Notes under the pieces: model-generated
Told to the model about the DNA's origin: nothing
Seen by the model: only the letters and a program-made list of their open reading frames with translations
Databases searched by the model: none
Shown: in pieces, positions 46,158 through 54,263 of the stretch
Numbering within the stretch: position 1 is the first letter of the stretch
How the letters are laid out: each line of letters begins with the position of its first letter
Position numbers and translations under genes: made by a program
Assembly (NCBI GenBank): GCA_030412945.1
Contig: JAUHJS010000007.1
Span: 186,001-250,000 of the forward strand
From: Shiella aurantiaca
Lineage (GTDB): Bacteria; Bacteroidota; Bacteroidia; Cytophagales; Cyclobacteriaceae
Length of the DNA stretch: 64,000 nt
Reading direction: 5' to 3'

Positions 46158-46763
46158 ATGTATAAACTCTATTTCAAACGCCCACTTGATATTTTATTGG
46201 CCATTTTGGTTCTTATCCTTACCAGTCCCTTTTTTCTTATTACCTGGGCACTTTTGACCTTGCAGAATGCAGGCAAGCCTTTCTTTTATCAGGAGCGCCC
46301 CGGATGGAAGCAGCAACCTTTTAAGATTATCAAGTTTAAGACCATGAACGATAAGAAAGATGCTCAAGGGAACTTGCTACCCGATGTACAGCGTTTAACT
46401 GCTTTTGGGAAATACGTACGCAAATTATCTTTGGATGAGCTACCTCAGCTTATCAATGTATTGAAAGGGGACATGAGCCTCATTGGCCCTCGGCCTTTAT
46501 TATTCAAATACATCCCTCTATATTCTGTAGAACAGAATCGCAGACACGAGCTAAGACCGGGGATCACGGGTTGGGCTCAGGTAAATGGAAGGAACTCCAT
46601 TAGTTGGACCAGAAAGTTTGAACTGGATGTATTCTATGTAGATAACTGTAGTTTTATGTTAGATTTTAGAATCTTTTGGTTGACAATATTGAAAATCATA
46701 AAAAGAGAAGGAATCAATCAATCGGAGGCGAGGCCTATGCAGCCGTTTAATGGTTCAAATTAA
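46158..46763 (+). CDS. Initiating sugar phosphotransferase (PglC/WcaJ type)
   Basis: The 201-residue protein has one N-terminal membrane segment (about residues 11-33) and the small catalytic domain of monotopic phosphoglycosyltransferases. IKFKTMND, the Asp93-Glu94 dyad in LSLDELPQLINVLKGDMSLIGPRPL, and RPGITGWAQVNGRN are all present. It transfers a sugar phosphate from UDP-sugar to undecaprenyl phosphate and so starts each repeat unit. The short, PglC-like size and the PglD-like gene 2 bases downstream suggest a diacetylated bacillosamine-type or related amino sugar, but no PglE/PglF homologue is in the window. Confidence 0.95.
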   Translation: MYKLYFKRPLDILLAILVLILTSPFFLITWALLTLQNAGKPFFYQERPGWKQQPFKIIKFKTMNDKKDAQGNLLPDVQRLTAFGKYVRKLSLDELPQLINVLKGDMSLIGPRPLLFKYIPLYSVEQNRRHELRPGITGWAQVNGRNSISWTRKFELDVFYVDNCSFMLDFRIFWLTILKIIKREGINQSEARPMQPFNGSN

Positions 46764-46765
46764 CT

Positions 46766-47392
46766 ATGAAAACTCCTTTGTACATACTAGGTGCTGGAAA
46801 CGTAGGGGCATATCTCTGTTATAATATCAAAGATTTTCCCGAATTTGAGGTTGTGGGGTTATTTGATGATGCGCCTGAAAAACAAGGTAAGATCCTTTAT
46901 GGCTTCCCTGTTTTGGACACCATTACCAATTGCAATAGCTATTTAAAAGATAATTCAGCTGTTGCCATTTGTATACATGCTCCACAGGTTAAGAAACGAA
47001 TCTATCAGAAAATTAAAGGTTTATCACTTATGTTTCCTAACTTCATCTCTCCTTATGCATGGGTTTCACCGAGCGTGAAGCTGGGAAAGGGGCTGATAAT
47101 CTATCCTGGCGTTTCTATAAATTATGAATGTGTTTTAGGCGATTTTGTTAACATGAACATGAATTGCGCCATTGGTCATAATGTAACGGTAAATTCGTAT
47201 GCAAGTCTGGCACCGGGAGTTAACTTGGGGGGATTTACTTGGGTAGGAGAGGGGGTAGATTTTGGTATTGGCGCATGTACCATTCAAAATATGCAGATTG
47301 GCGCTGACAGTACAGTCGGTGGTCAAGCTATGATTATTACTTCTTTCCCTGAAAATAGCAAGATTATTGGCGTTCCCGCCAAGGCCTTATAG
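46766..47392 (+). CDS. PglD/NeuD-like sugar acyltransferase
   Basis: The 208-residue protein has an N-terminal Rossmann-like UDP-sugar-binding part (LYILGAGNVGAYLCYNI) and a C-terminal left-handed beta-helix of hexapeptide turns (VSPSVKLGKGLIIYPGVSIN, then GHNVTVNSYASLAPGVNLGG). This is the PglD/NeuD family, which acetylates UDP-amino sugars or sialic acid. The catalytic His of the family is probably the one in CAIGHNVTV. It is the last gene of the locus, followed by a strong terminator. Its usual aminotransferase partner is not seen nearby. Confidence 0.9.
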   Translation: MKTPLYILGAGNVGAYLCYNIKDFPEFEVVGLFDDAPEKQGKILYGFPVLDTITNCNSYLKDNSAVAICIHAPQVKKRIYQKIKGLSLMFPNFISPYAWVSPSVKLGKGLIIYPGVSINYECVLGDFVNMNMNCAIGHNVTVNSYASLAPGVNLGGFTWVGEGVDFGIGACTIQNMQIGADSTVGGQAMIITSFPENSKIIGVPAKAL

Positions 47393-47421
47393 TTGCTTTA
47401 GGCAATTTACTCCTCTAATCC

Positions 47422-47443
47422 AGCGCCTTCGGGCGCTTTTTTG
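47422..47443 (+). terminator. Terminator of the polysaccharide locus
   Basis: AGCGCC and GGCGCT pair around a TTCG tetraloop, followed by six T. It lies 30 bases after the stop codon of the PglD-like gene and is the clearest intrinsic terminator in the polysaccharide locus. Confidence 0.9.
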
Positions 47444-47520
47444 TTTTATAAGCCTCTTACGAGCGGTAACCTTCCCCGTTTTTGAGACAGTTTAAAAGTA
47501 TTAAATTTAAACTGCAAATT

Positions 47521-47616
47521 ATGAAACTAGCAAAAATCAACGAGTCTCAGATAGTGAAGCTGCTCCATGAGTATGAGGCAGGCAAATCTGTAGCCTTACC
47601 TATTTTCGGACAGTGA
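47521..47616 (+). pseudogene. Remnant of IS3-family transposase OrfA (N-terminus)
   Basis: A 31-residue frame begins MKLAKINESQIVKLLHEYEAG and matches the helix-turn-helix start of IS3-family OrfA proteins (the xFTxxQIVxILxExExG pattern), then loses similarity and stops. A 9-bp inverted repeat (47488-47496 with 47506-47514) precedes it and may be part of the element's end or promoter. The element is dead. Confidence 0.6.
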
Positions 47617-47671
47617 TTAAATATAATTAATTTTTCATTACCTCTTTGACAAGATCCTTTCCTAAGTACAA

Positions 47672-47746
47672 TCAGGGACTCAATCCATTCAATGCTTTGT
47701 GAGGATGATTCTGATTGTAATCTAGTTGCCATTCATACGTTATTGC
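47672..47746 (-). pseudogene. Remnant of IS3-family transposase OrfB (C-terminus)
   Basis: On the minus strand, the frame ending at 47672 reads AITYEWQLDYNQNHPHKALN then GLSP, the well-known C-terminal part of IS3 OrfB (EWxxDYNxxRPHxALxxLxP). It lies opposite in strand to the OrfA remnant 55 bases away, so this is either a rearranged copy or two different IS relics. The palindromic repeat family begins at its broken end. Confidence 0.7.
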
Positions 47747-47990
47747 ATTCACGGAGTGAGGGGACTGCCACGTCAGCCTTTAGAGGCTTCCTCGCAGTTA
47801 CGTAAAGCATGCGAAGCTCCCTCCGAAATATACCCGTCATTGCGAGCGGATACAAAGTATGTCATTGTTTAAACGACTTGTCCTATTCGCAAAGCACTTG
47901 CCTAGAGGAGCTCCGGAATGAGGGGACTGCTTTGTGCCTCGCAGTGACGTAAAGAATGAGAAGCAATGTCCTATTGAGGGAACTCTCAAG
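47747..47990. repeat. Palindromic element cluster 1 (one full, one half copy)
   Basis: 47835-47949 is one full copy of the element, running from CGTCATTGCGAGCGGA to TCGCAGTGACG. A half copy with the right end (GGGGACTGCC to CTCGCAGTTACG) precedes it at 47761-47808. The termini CGTCAYTGCGA are inverted with respect to each other. Together with the IS relics and the terminator before them, this fills the 689-base gap before the lipocalin gene; no intact gene is seen. Confidence 0.75.
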
Positions 47991-48081
47991 GCAGGTGCTG
48001 CGTCTGTCTAAGGGCTCACGCTTGATGTCATGTAAAGGAGCTATTAGTGTGGGTTTTTCAAGCTTTCTACGTGTAAAATGT

Positions 48082-48594
48082 ATGATGCAACTATATCTCT
48101 TTCTTTTGTGTTTCTTGAGTGTATTCCTCATGAAAGCGCAAACATTACAGACGGTTTCGAGTGTTGACCTTCCCAAATATGAAGGCAAGTGGTACGAAAT
48201 TGCCGCTTATCCCCAGAGGTTTCAGGAAGGATGCCATGGCACCACGGCCGAGTATACGTGGAGTGACAAAGGGTATTTGATTGTCGAAAACAGATGCAAT
48301 AGAGATAGCCTGAATGGCAGGCAGTCCTATATTAGGGGCAAAGCCTTTGTAGAAAAGAATTCGGGCAATGCGAAATTGAAGGTGCAGTTTTTTTGGCCCT
48401 TTAAAGCCAAGTATTGGATTATCGATCGGGACGAAGCGTATAGTTTTGCTGTAGTCAGCCATCCCAACAGGAAGTATCTGTGGATACTCTCCAGAACACC
48501 CCAAATGGATGAGGAAACGTATGCGCAAATCCTCCTGCGGCTCAAGGAAAAGCAGTTTGATGTGAGCCAATTGAAGCGTACACCTCAGCACTAG
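48082..48594 (+). CDS. Blc-like bacterial lipocalin
   Basis: The 170-residue protein (ATG at 48082, just before a hydrophobic signal peptide ending near MKAQ) has the lipocalin motif 1 YEGKWYEIAAYPQRFQEG, and later GNAKLKVQFFWPFKAKYWII, YSFAVVSHPNRKYLWILSR and TPQMDEETYAQILLRL, which are the Blc/apolipoprotein D blocks. An upstream in-frame start at 47956 would add 42 residues translated from the palindromic repeat region, so it is rejected. There is no lipobox Cys, unlike E. coli Blc, so it is probably a soluble periplasmic or exported lipid-binding protein. It probably pairs with the SDR gene 7 bases downstream. Confidence 0.9.
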   Translation: MMQLYLFLLCFLSVFLMKAQTLQTVSSVDLPKYEGKWYEIAAYPQRFQEGCHGTTAEYTWSDKGYLIVENRCNRDSLNGRQSYIRGKAFVEKNSGNAKLKVQFFWPFKAKYWIIDRDEAYSFAVVSHPNRKYLWILSRTPQMDEETYAQILLRLKEKQFDVSQLKRTPQH

Positions 48595-48601
48595 CCTAGT
48601 G

Positions 48602-49543
48602 ATGAATCCTCTGAAAACCGTCATAGTAACAGGAAGTAACCGAGGCTTGGGGTATGCTTGTGCCAAGCAGATTTGCCAAGGCCATTCCGATTGGTTTGTG
48701 CTCCTGGCGTGTAGAAATGAGGTAAAGGCCCAACAAGCCCTTGAAGAAATAGTAAGGGAAACGGGCAATACCCGTATCGGTTTTCTACCACTCGATTTAG
48801 CCTCTTTTGATTCTGTTCATCGTTTTGTTACATCTTTTCTTCAAGCGGATTACCCGCCTCTTCATGGCATTATTTGTAATGCAGGTGTAGCATTGGGCGA
48901 TGCGCTTACCACCACGGTCGATGGCATAGAAACCTGCTTTCAGGTCAACTGCCTTGGCCACTTTCTCTTGGTCAATCTTTTATTGCCCCATATAAGGCCC
49001 TCGGGCCGTATACTGATGGTGAGTAGTGAATTGCATAGAAATGACGGGCCTATGAAATCGTTTCGGCCAGATTTCAAAAGTGTCAGCGATATGGCTTATC
49101 CGCCAAGTCCACCAAGGCCGATTAAAAACGCGGGAAGCAAACGCTATGCTGCCACCAAACTCTGTTTGTTGTTTTATACCTATGAGCTGGCCAGGCGGCT
49201 TTCCTTACAGAATACCCCTTCTATTACGGTCAATGCTTTTAATCCCGGCCTCATGCCCGACACAGGTTTAGGTGGCCTAAATACCCGACACCTTACCCGG
49301 TTTTTCCTGAAATACCTCTTGCCTCTTTTTGTCAAAGGTGCTGTAAGCAGCCCCTCCGTATCGGGAAAAATCCTGGCATCGCTTTTACTGGATAGTCAAT
49401 ACCAAGGGCTTAGTGGTCGCTATTTTGATTGGGACAAGGTCATTCCTTCTTCTCAACAGTCGTATGACACTAAGGAGTGGCTGGCTGCTGTATGGCAGGA
49501 AAGCGAAGCGCTGGTGGGGCTAAACGGAAAGGAAATAAGGTAG
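48602..49543 (+). CDS. Short-chain dehydrogenase/reductase (protochlorophyllide reductase-like group)
   Basis: The protein of about 313 residues (ATG at 48602; a GTG lies one codon before) is a classical-to-intermediate SDR. TGSNRGLGYACAKQI is the cofactor loop, CNAGVALGD the NAG motif, MVSSELH carries the catalytic Ser, and RYAATKLCLLFY the YxxxK pair. The insert between Ser and Tyr and the FNPGLMPDTGL segment recall the protochlorophyllide reductase/retinol dehydrogenase group. This does not mean chlorophyll synthesis here; the substrate is unknown. It is 7 bases after the lipocalin gene, so lipid or isoprenoid chemistry is possible. Confidence 0.9.
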   Translation: MNPLKTVIVTGSNRGLGYACAKQICQGHSDWFVLLACRNEVKAQQALEEIVRETGNTRIGFLPLDLASFDSVHRFVTSFLQADYPPLHGIICNAGVALGDALTTTVDGIETCFQVNCLGHFLLVNLLLPHIRPSGRILMVSSELHRNDGPMKSFRPDFKSVSDMAYPPSPPRPIKNAGSKRYAATKLCLLFYTYELARRLSLQNTPSITVNAFNPGLMPDTGLGGLNTRHLTRFFLKYLLPLFVKGAVSSPSVSGKILASLLLDSQYQGLSGRYFDWDKVIPSSQQSYDTKEWLAAVWQESEALVGLNGKEIR

Positions 49544-49596
49544 CTCAGTAGGGTGCGCTTTTCTCGGGACTAGGGGTGATGAATCTTTCATTTATC

Positions 49597-50327
49597 TGTC
49601 CTTGCGAGCGGATGAATGACATGCTATTGTTTATGCGACTTATAGTATCCGCGAAGCAATCCCCTCAATGAAGGGGACTGCCGCAGTCGTCCTTCGGGAC
49701 TCCTTCGCAGTGACGTAAAGAAGGCGAGGTACCCTCCGAAACGCATCGTCATTGCGAGCGGATGAATAGAACGTTATCGTTTATACGACTTGTTGTATCC
49801 GCGAAGCAATCCCCTCAATGAAGGGGACTGCCGCAGTCGTCCTTCGGGACTCCTTCGCAGTGACGTAAAGAAGGCGAGGTACCCTCCGAAACGCATCGTC
49901 ATTGCGAGCGGATGAATAGAACGTTATCGTTTATACGACTTGTTGTATCCGCGAAGCAATCCCCTCAATGAAGGGGACTGCCGCAGTCGTCCTTCGGGAC
50001 TCCTTCGCAGTGACGTAAAGAAGGCGAGGCACCCTCCGAAACGCATCGTCATTGCGAGCGGATGAATAGAACGTTATCGTTTATACGACTTGTTGTATCC
50101 GTGAAGCAATCCCCTCAATGAAGGGGACTGCCGCAGTCGTCCTTCGGGACTCCCTCGCAGTGACGTAAAGAAGGCAAGCACTCTCCGCAAAGTACCCGTC
50201 CTTGCGAGCGGATGAATGGCATGCTGTTGTTTATAGGACTTATAGTATCCGCGTGGCAATCTCCTTGTTTACATTCACAGAATGAGGGGACTGCCGCGTC
50301 AGCCTTGAGGGCTTCCTCGCAGTGACG
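49597..50327. repeat. Palindromic element array: five copies in 150-bp tandem units
   Basis: Elements occupy 49597-49715, 49747-49865, 49897-50015, 50047-50165 and 50197-50327. The first four are 119 bases long with 31-base spacers, so starts are exactly 150 bases apart. The three middle units are nearly identical, showing recent tandem growth. Each begins CGTCATTGCGAGCGGA and ends TTCGCAGTGACG, with inverted termini. Inside are GCGGAT/ATCCGC, AATCCCCT/AGGGGACT and GTCC-TTCG-GGAC hairpins. The array fills most of the 868-base gap between the SDR and GIY-YIG genes. It has no unique spacers, so it is not a CRISPR. Confidence 0.92.
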
Positions 50328-50411
50328 AAGGAAATAAGGGCCTCGCTCGCTTGACGATAGATAATATAGTTTTATTACATTTTCCTCTTATATTATTTCT
50401 CTATTTTATAG

Positions 50412-50723
50412 ATGTATTTCAGAATGGGACATGGAGGATGTATATATATTATGACCAATGTTCATCATACTACTTTATATATAGGGGTAACTTCTGATTT
50501 GTTAACTAGAGTTAAGCAGCATAAGGAGGGTACTTATAAGAAAAGCTTCACCTACAGGTATAATCTGAACAAACTCGTCTATTATGAAATCCTTCCGACT
50601 ATTCAAGAAGCTATTGCCAGAGAGAAGCAACTAAAGGCGGGAAGTAGACAGAGAAAGATTGACTTGATTAACAATCAAAACCCGGAATGGAAAGACCTTA
50701 TGTATGAGGTGGGAAAATGGTAG
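50412..50723 (+). CDS. Small GIY-YIG nuclease
   Basis: The 103-residue protein is a single GIY-YIG domain of the short stand-alone type. The first motif is CIYIMTN, the second LYIGVT. The catalytic Arg lies in LLTRVKQH, the Glu in AIAREKQLK and the Asn in INNQNPEWKDL, so all active-site positions are kept. Such proteins are often labelled excinuclease-like but lack the UvrC helicase parts. It is flanked on both sides, at 84 and 27 bases, by copies of the palindromic element, which suggests that the nuclease is linked to spread or growth of the repeat. An alternative start at 50424 would remove four residues. Confidence 0.93.
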   Translation: MYFRMGHGGCIYIMTNVHHTTLYIGVTSDLLTRVKQHKEGTYKKSFTYRYNLNKLVYYEILPTIQEAIAREKQLKAGSRQRKIDLINNQNPEWKDLMYEVGKW

Positions 50724-50750
50724 TTTTACGCCAATCAAATGGGTTTAAAG

Positions 50751-51135
50751 CGTCCTTGCGAGCGGATGAATGACATACTGTTGTTTATGCGACTTATAAT
50801 ATCCGCGTGGCACTTGCCTTGAGGATCTCCGAATTAAGGAGACTGCTTCGTCAGCCTTTAGGGGCTTCCTCGCAGTGACGGAAGGAAGGCGAAGCTCCCT
50901 CCTAAATATACTCGTCCATGCGAGCGGATGAATGACATACTGTTGTTTATGCGACTTATAGTATCCGCGTGGCAATCTCCTTATTTATATCTCCGAATTA
51001 GGGGACTGCTTCGTGCCTAGCAGTGACGAAAGGAACACGGGACTGCTTCGTCAGCCTTTGGGGCTTCCTCGCAGAGACGGAAAGAAGGCGAGCACTCTCC
51101 GCGAAGCACTTGCCTTGAGGATCCCCGGATTATTA
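50751..51135. repeat. Palindromic element cluster 3 (two full copies and fragments)
   Basis: 50751-50880 and 50913-51028 are full copies with the CGTCC-start and GTGACG-end, separated by 32 bases. A right-end half copy (GGGACTGCTTCGTCAGCC to CGCAGAGACGG, 51039-51079) and a left-internal fragment (CCGCGAAGCACTTGCC, 51099-51114) follow. Copies here are more diverged than in the 150-bp array. No gene is seen between the GIY-YIG stop and 51212. Confidence 0.8.
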
Positions 51136-51212
51136 GGCGTCTTTGCAGGTACGATAGAATCTACCTTCCTTTTTGTAATCCCCTTGCTAATCGGTAATTT
51201 AGGGCTTCTTTT

Positions 51213-51986
51213 ATGCCTATGCTGCGCACCTTAGCTTATTTTTTAATCAATCCGGTATTCTTTGGACTTTTACTTTTGCTGGGCTATTTCCTGCTGCGGT
51301 ATCGTAAGAAGAAAAGGGCGGCAAAGGTGCTGATGCTGCTTACCATCGCTTGGGTGATTTTGGTCTATGTTTCCCCCTTTCCCTTGTATGGGCTCTATAC
51401 CTTGGAGCGGCAGTACCCTTCTTTTGATGCGCGCTTATCGCCTGAGGCTGAAATCCATCTCTTGGTGCTGGGAGGCGGATCCTCCTTTAATCCGCACAAG
51501 CCTTGGCAAGACCTTTTATCCCTTACCGCCAAAGGGCGATTAATGGAAGCTTTGCGCCTGAAAAAAAAGTTTCCACAAGCCAAATTGGTGCTATCGGGCT
51601 TTTCGGCCAGCGGCAGAACCAGCATAGCGGAAATCATGGCTTTTACGGCTTTGGATTTAGGGATTTCTCCGGCTGATACGCTGCTCAGTTCCAAGGCGGG
51701 CAATACAGAAGAGGAGGCAAGATATTACGCAGAACGATTCGGGCAAAGTGCTCAGGTGGTGCTGATTACCGATGCCAGTCATATGCCCCGCGCCATGGAG
51801 GCCTTTCGGCAATGGGGACTAGCGCCTATTCCGGCTCCTACCAATGCGCGCATCTACCTCGATCCCATTAGGCCTCCTTTTCACTGGAAGCCTTCTTTGG
51901 AAAAAGTACAAATCATGGAAACGGTGTGCAAAGAATACCCGGGCTTGTGGGTGATGCAAATCAAACACCGCTACAAGCCCAGATAA
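51213..51986 (+). CDS. YdcF/ElyC/SanA-family (DUF218) membrane protein
   Basis: The 257-residue protein has two N-terminal membrane helices (about residues 6-27 and 37-55), then a DUF218 domain. HLLVLGGGSSFNP is the first conserved strand and loop, FPQAKLVLSGFSASGRTSIAE the second, and SKAGNTEEEARYYAE and VLITDASHMPRAMEAFRQWG the third and fourth. ElyC/SanA proteins act in envelope integrity and lipid-carrier or peptidoglycan metabolism, but the reaction is not settled. Its stop lies 6 bases from the stop of the convergent GH3 gene, and no terminator hairpin is visible. A second start codon at 51219 is equally possible. Confidence 0.88.
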   Translation: MPMLRTLAYFLINPVFFGLLLLLGYFLLRYRKKKRAAKVLMLLTIAWVILVYVSPFPLYGLYTLERQYPSFDARLSPEAEIHLLVLGGGSSFNPHKPWQDLLSLTAKGRLMEALRLKKKFPQAKLVLSGFSASGRTSIAEIMAFTALDLGISPADTLLSSKAGNTEEEARYYAERFGQSAQVVLITDASHMPRAMEAFRQWGLAPIPAPTNARIYLDPIRPPFHWKPSLEKVQIMETVCKEYPGLWVMQIKHRYKPR

Positions 51987-51992
51987 GTTCTA

Positions 51993-54224
51993 TTATTCGA
52001 GTAACTGGAAGCGCAACCCTTGTACGTCCTCCGCATTCCGTCCTACATACACTTCATACCCCCCCGGCTCGGTACCAAAGCTCATATCCTGACGGTAGAA
52101 GGATAAATCGCTTATGGGAAGGGTAAACACCACGGTTTTCTCTTCTCCGGCAGCTAAGCTAATCTTTTGGAAACCTTTGAGTTCTTTCACGGGGCGCGTA
52201 ACACTGCCTACCCAGTCGCGCACATACAGTTGCACAATTTCCTCTCCTTGCCTGCTGCCCGTATTCTTCACCGTAAGCTGTACCCTGAGGGTATCTTTGG
52301 CCGTGGCACTTTCTTTATCCAATTGCATATTGCTGTAGCTAAACTGGGTATAGCTTAGGCCATAACCGAAAGGATACAAGGGACTATTCTCCACATCCAA
52401 ATAACGAGAGGTATACTTGCCATTCGGGTCCACATCGCGGGGCCTGCCTGTATTTTTCATATTATAATGAATAGGAATTTGTCCCAAGTTGCGCGGGAAG
52501 GTCATGGTTAGTTTGCCGGAAGGATTATAATCACCGGAAAGCACATCGGCTATGGCATGGCCTGCCATGGTGCCCAGGAACCAGGTTTCTACCAAGGCAT
52601 CGGCTTGCTGACTAAGCGTACTCAGGTCGAGCGGACGCCCATTGCTTAAGACCACGATTAAGGGTTTGCCCAGTTTACGCAGCTCATCCATCAAAGCCTG
52701 CTGCGCGCCCGGCAACTGAATAGAAGTACGCGAGGCGGCTTCTCCGCTCATTTGGGCAGCTTCTCCCAAGGCCAGTATCACTACTTCACTATTTTTGGCT
52801 ACTTGTAGTGCTTCGCTAAAGCCACTTTTATCCGGACTATCAATGGCGCAGCCTTGTGCATAGGCAATAGTGGCCTTGGGGTAGCGGGCCATTAAACCTT
52901 CCCGCAGGGAAACGGCCTTATTGCCATCTCCGGCCGCTGACCAAGCCCCAATCATGTCGCGCTTACTATCGGCCAAAGGCCCTATCAAGGCAATGCGCTG
53001 AATAGCTGAGGAAAGGGGAAGGGTATTGTTTTTGTTTTCTAACAAGACAATGGACTTGCGGGAAATGTCGCGAGCAGCCTCCAAATGTTCTGCACTCATA
53101 AGCCAGGCTTGCTCACGGGCGGTATCAGAATAGCGATACGGATCTTCAAATAAGCCCAGCATAAATTTCTGACGCAAAATCCTGCGTACCGATTCATCTA
53201 TCAGGGATTCGGACACGCGTCCACTTTTCACCAATTCTACCAGCTTATCTTGGTAAAAACCTGCCTGCATATCCATATCCACTCCGGCCTCAATGGCCAG
53301 CTGGGCGGCATGAGCCGTATCGGCTGCATAGCCGTGGTGTAAGAGCTCCATAATGGCGGTGTAGTCGGTCACCACAAAGCCATTGAAACCCCATTCTTTG
53401 CGCAGGATATCATTCATCAAGTACTTGCTTCCGGTAGCGGGCACCCCATCTACTTCATTGAAAGAAGTCATAACCGTAGCCGCTCCGGCATCAATTCCTG
53501 CTTTGTAGGGGAGGAGGTAAACTTCCCGCAGCACGCGGTCCGACATATCCACGGTGTGGTATTCCCGGCCAGCCTGCGGGGCCCCATAGGCGGCATAATG
53601 CTTAATGCACGATAAGATGGTGTGAGTGTCTTGCAGATTTTCCCCTTGAAAGCCTTCCACCTTGGCTTTGGCAATCAAGCTACCGAGGTAATGATCTTCA
53701 CCGCCTCCTTCCATCACGCGTCCCCAGCGAGGGTCACGTGAAATGTCGACCATAGGAGCGAAGGTCCAGTGTAGGCCTTGGGCGGCTGCTTCTTTGGCCG
53801 CAATTTGCGCAGAAAGTTTCATCGCCTCTAAGTCCCAGGTGCAGGATTCTCCCAAAGGAATGGGGAAAATCGTTTGGTGGCCGTGTACCACATCATAACC
53901 AAAAAGCAGAGGAATGCCCAAGCGGGTTTCTTCTACCGCCATTTTTTGCAGATTACGGGTATAGTCGGCACCCACGGCATTGAAAATCGCCCCCACCTTA
54001 CCGGACTTAATGTCTTCTTTATACTGTGCCCGCATAGTAGGGCCAGTTACATCATAGTCGCTGGTGTAAAGTGTCAATTGGCCTACTTTTTCCTCTAAAG
54101 TCATCAGGCTTAGCAGGGAGTCTACGCGCTGGTCTAAGGAGGAAGCGCTTGGCGTTTTAGTAGGCTGTCCACAGGCAACTACTACCAAAGGGAGGGCCCA
54201 TACGAGTAATTTCTTCATTTTCAT
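51993..54224 (-). CDS. GH3 beta-glucosidase lipoprotein (BglX type)
   Basis: The 743-residue protein has a lipoprotein signal (Cys18, VVVACGQ), a GH3 N-terminal barrel, a GH3 C-terminal domain (from about 390) and a C-terminal fibronectin-III-like domain (about 660-735). The nucleophile is Asp287 in GFVVTDYTAI. HYAAYGAPQAGREY and the WGRVMEGGGEDHYLG block line the substrate pocket. It removes terminal glucose from beta-glucans or oligosaccharides. Last in the PUL after two GH144-type genes, it likely splits sophoro-oligosaccharides in the periplasm, as known for a B. thetaiotaomicron GH3 next to a GH144. Confidence 0.94.
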   Translation of the reverse strand: MKMKKLLVWALPLVVVACGQPTKTPSASSLDQRVDSLLSLMTLEEKVGQLTLYTSDYDVTGPTMRAQYKEDIKSGKVGAIFNAVGADYTRNLQKMAVEETRLGIPLLFGYDVVHGHQTIFPIPLGESCTWDLEAMKLSAQIAAKEAAAQGLHWTFAPMVDISRDPRWGRVMEGGGEDHYLGSLIAKAKVEGFQGENLQDTHTILSCIKHYAAYGAPQAGREYHTVDMSDRVLREVYLLPYKAGIDAGAATVMTSFNEVDGVPATGSKYLMNDILRKEWGFNGFVVTDYTAIMELLHHGYAADTAHAAQLAIEAGVDMDMQAGFYQDKLVELVKSGRVSESLIDESVRRILRQKFMLGLFEDPYRYSDTAREQAWLMSAEHLEAARDISRKSIVLLENKNNTLPLSSAIQRIALIGPLADSKRDMIGAWSAAGDGNKAVSLREGLMARYPKATIAYAQGCAIDSPDKSGFSEALQVAKNSEVVILALGEAAQMSGEAASRTSIQLPGAQQALMDELRKLGKPLIVVLSNGRPLDLSTLSQQADALVETWFLGTMAGHAIADVLSGDYNPSGKLTMTFPRNLGQIPIHYNMKNTGRPRDVDPNGKYTSRYLDVENSPLYPFGYGLSYTQFSYSNMQLDKESATAKDTLRVQLTVKNTGSRQGEEIVQLYVRDWVGSVTRPVKELKGFQKISLAAGEEKTVVFTLPISDLSFYRQDMSFGTEPGGYEVYVGRNAEDVQGLRFQLLE

Positions 54225-54263
54225 ATATGTCTTTTGTATAGGTTTTTAATTCGGAATAAGGAA

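Noticed and set aside
47956-48081. An upstream start for the lipocalin, adding 42 residues
   Set aside because: The added part is translated from repeat-derived DNA, and the Met at 48082 directly precedes a normal signal peptide.
48145-48768. A 207-codon minus-strand frame covering the lipocalin and SDR start
   Set aside because: It is antisense to two clearly recognised proteins and spans their junction.
49597-50327. Regular 150-bp array resembling a CRISPR array
   Set aside because: Units are too long, the 31-base spacers are copies of each other rather than unique, and no cas genes are near. It is a tandem palindromic repeat.
50074-50975. Open frames of 61-76 codons on the minus strand inside the palindromic arrays
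   Set aside because: They are translations of the repeat itself (GYYKS..QQ..IHPLA) and recur with every copy; no independent coding signal.
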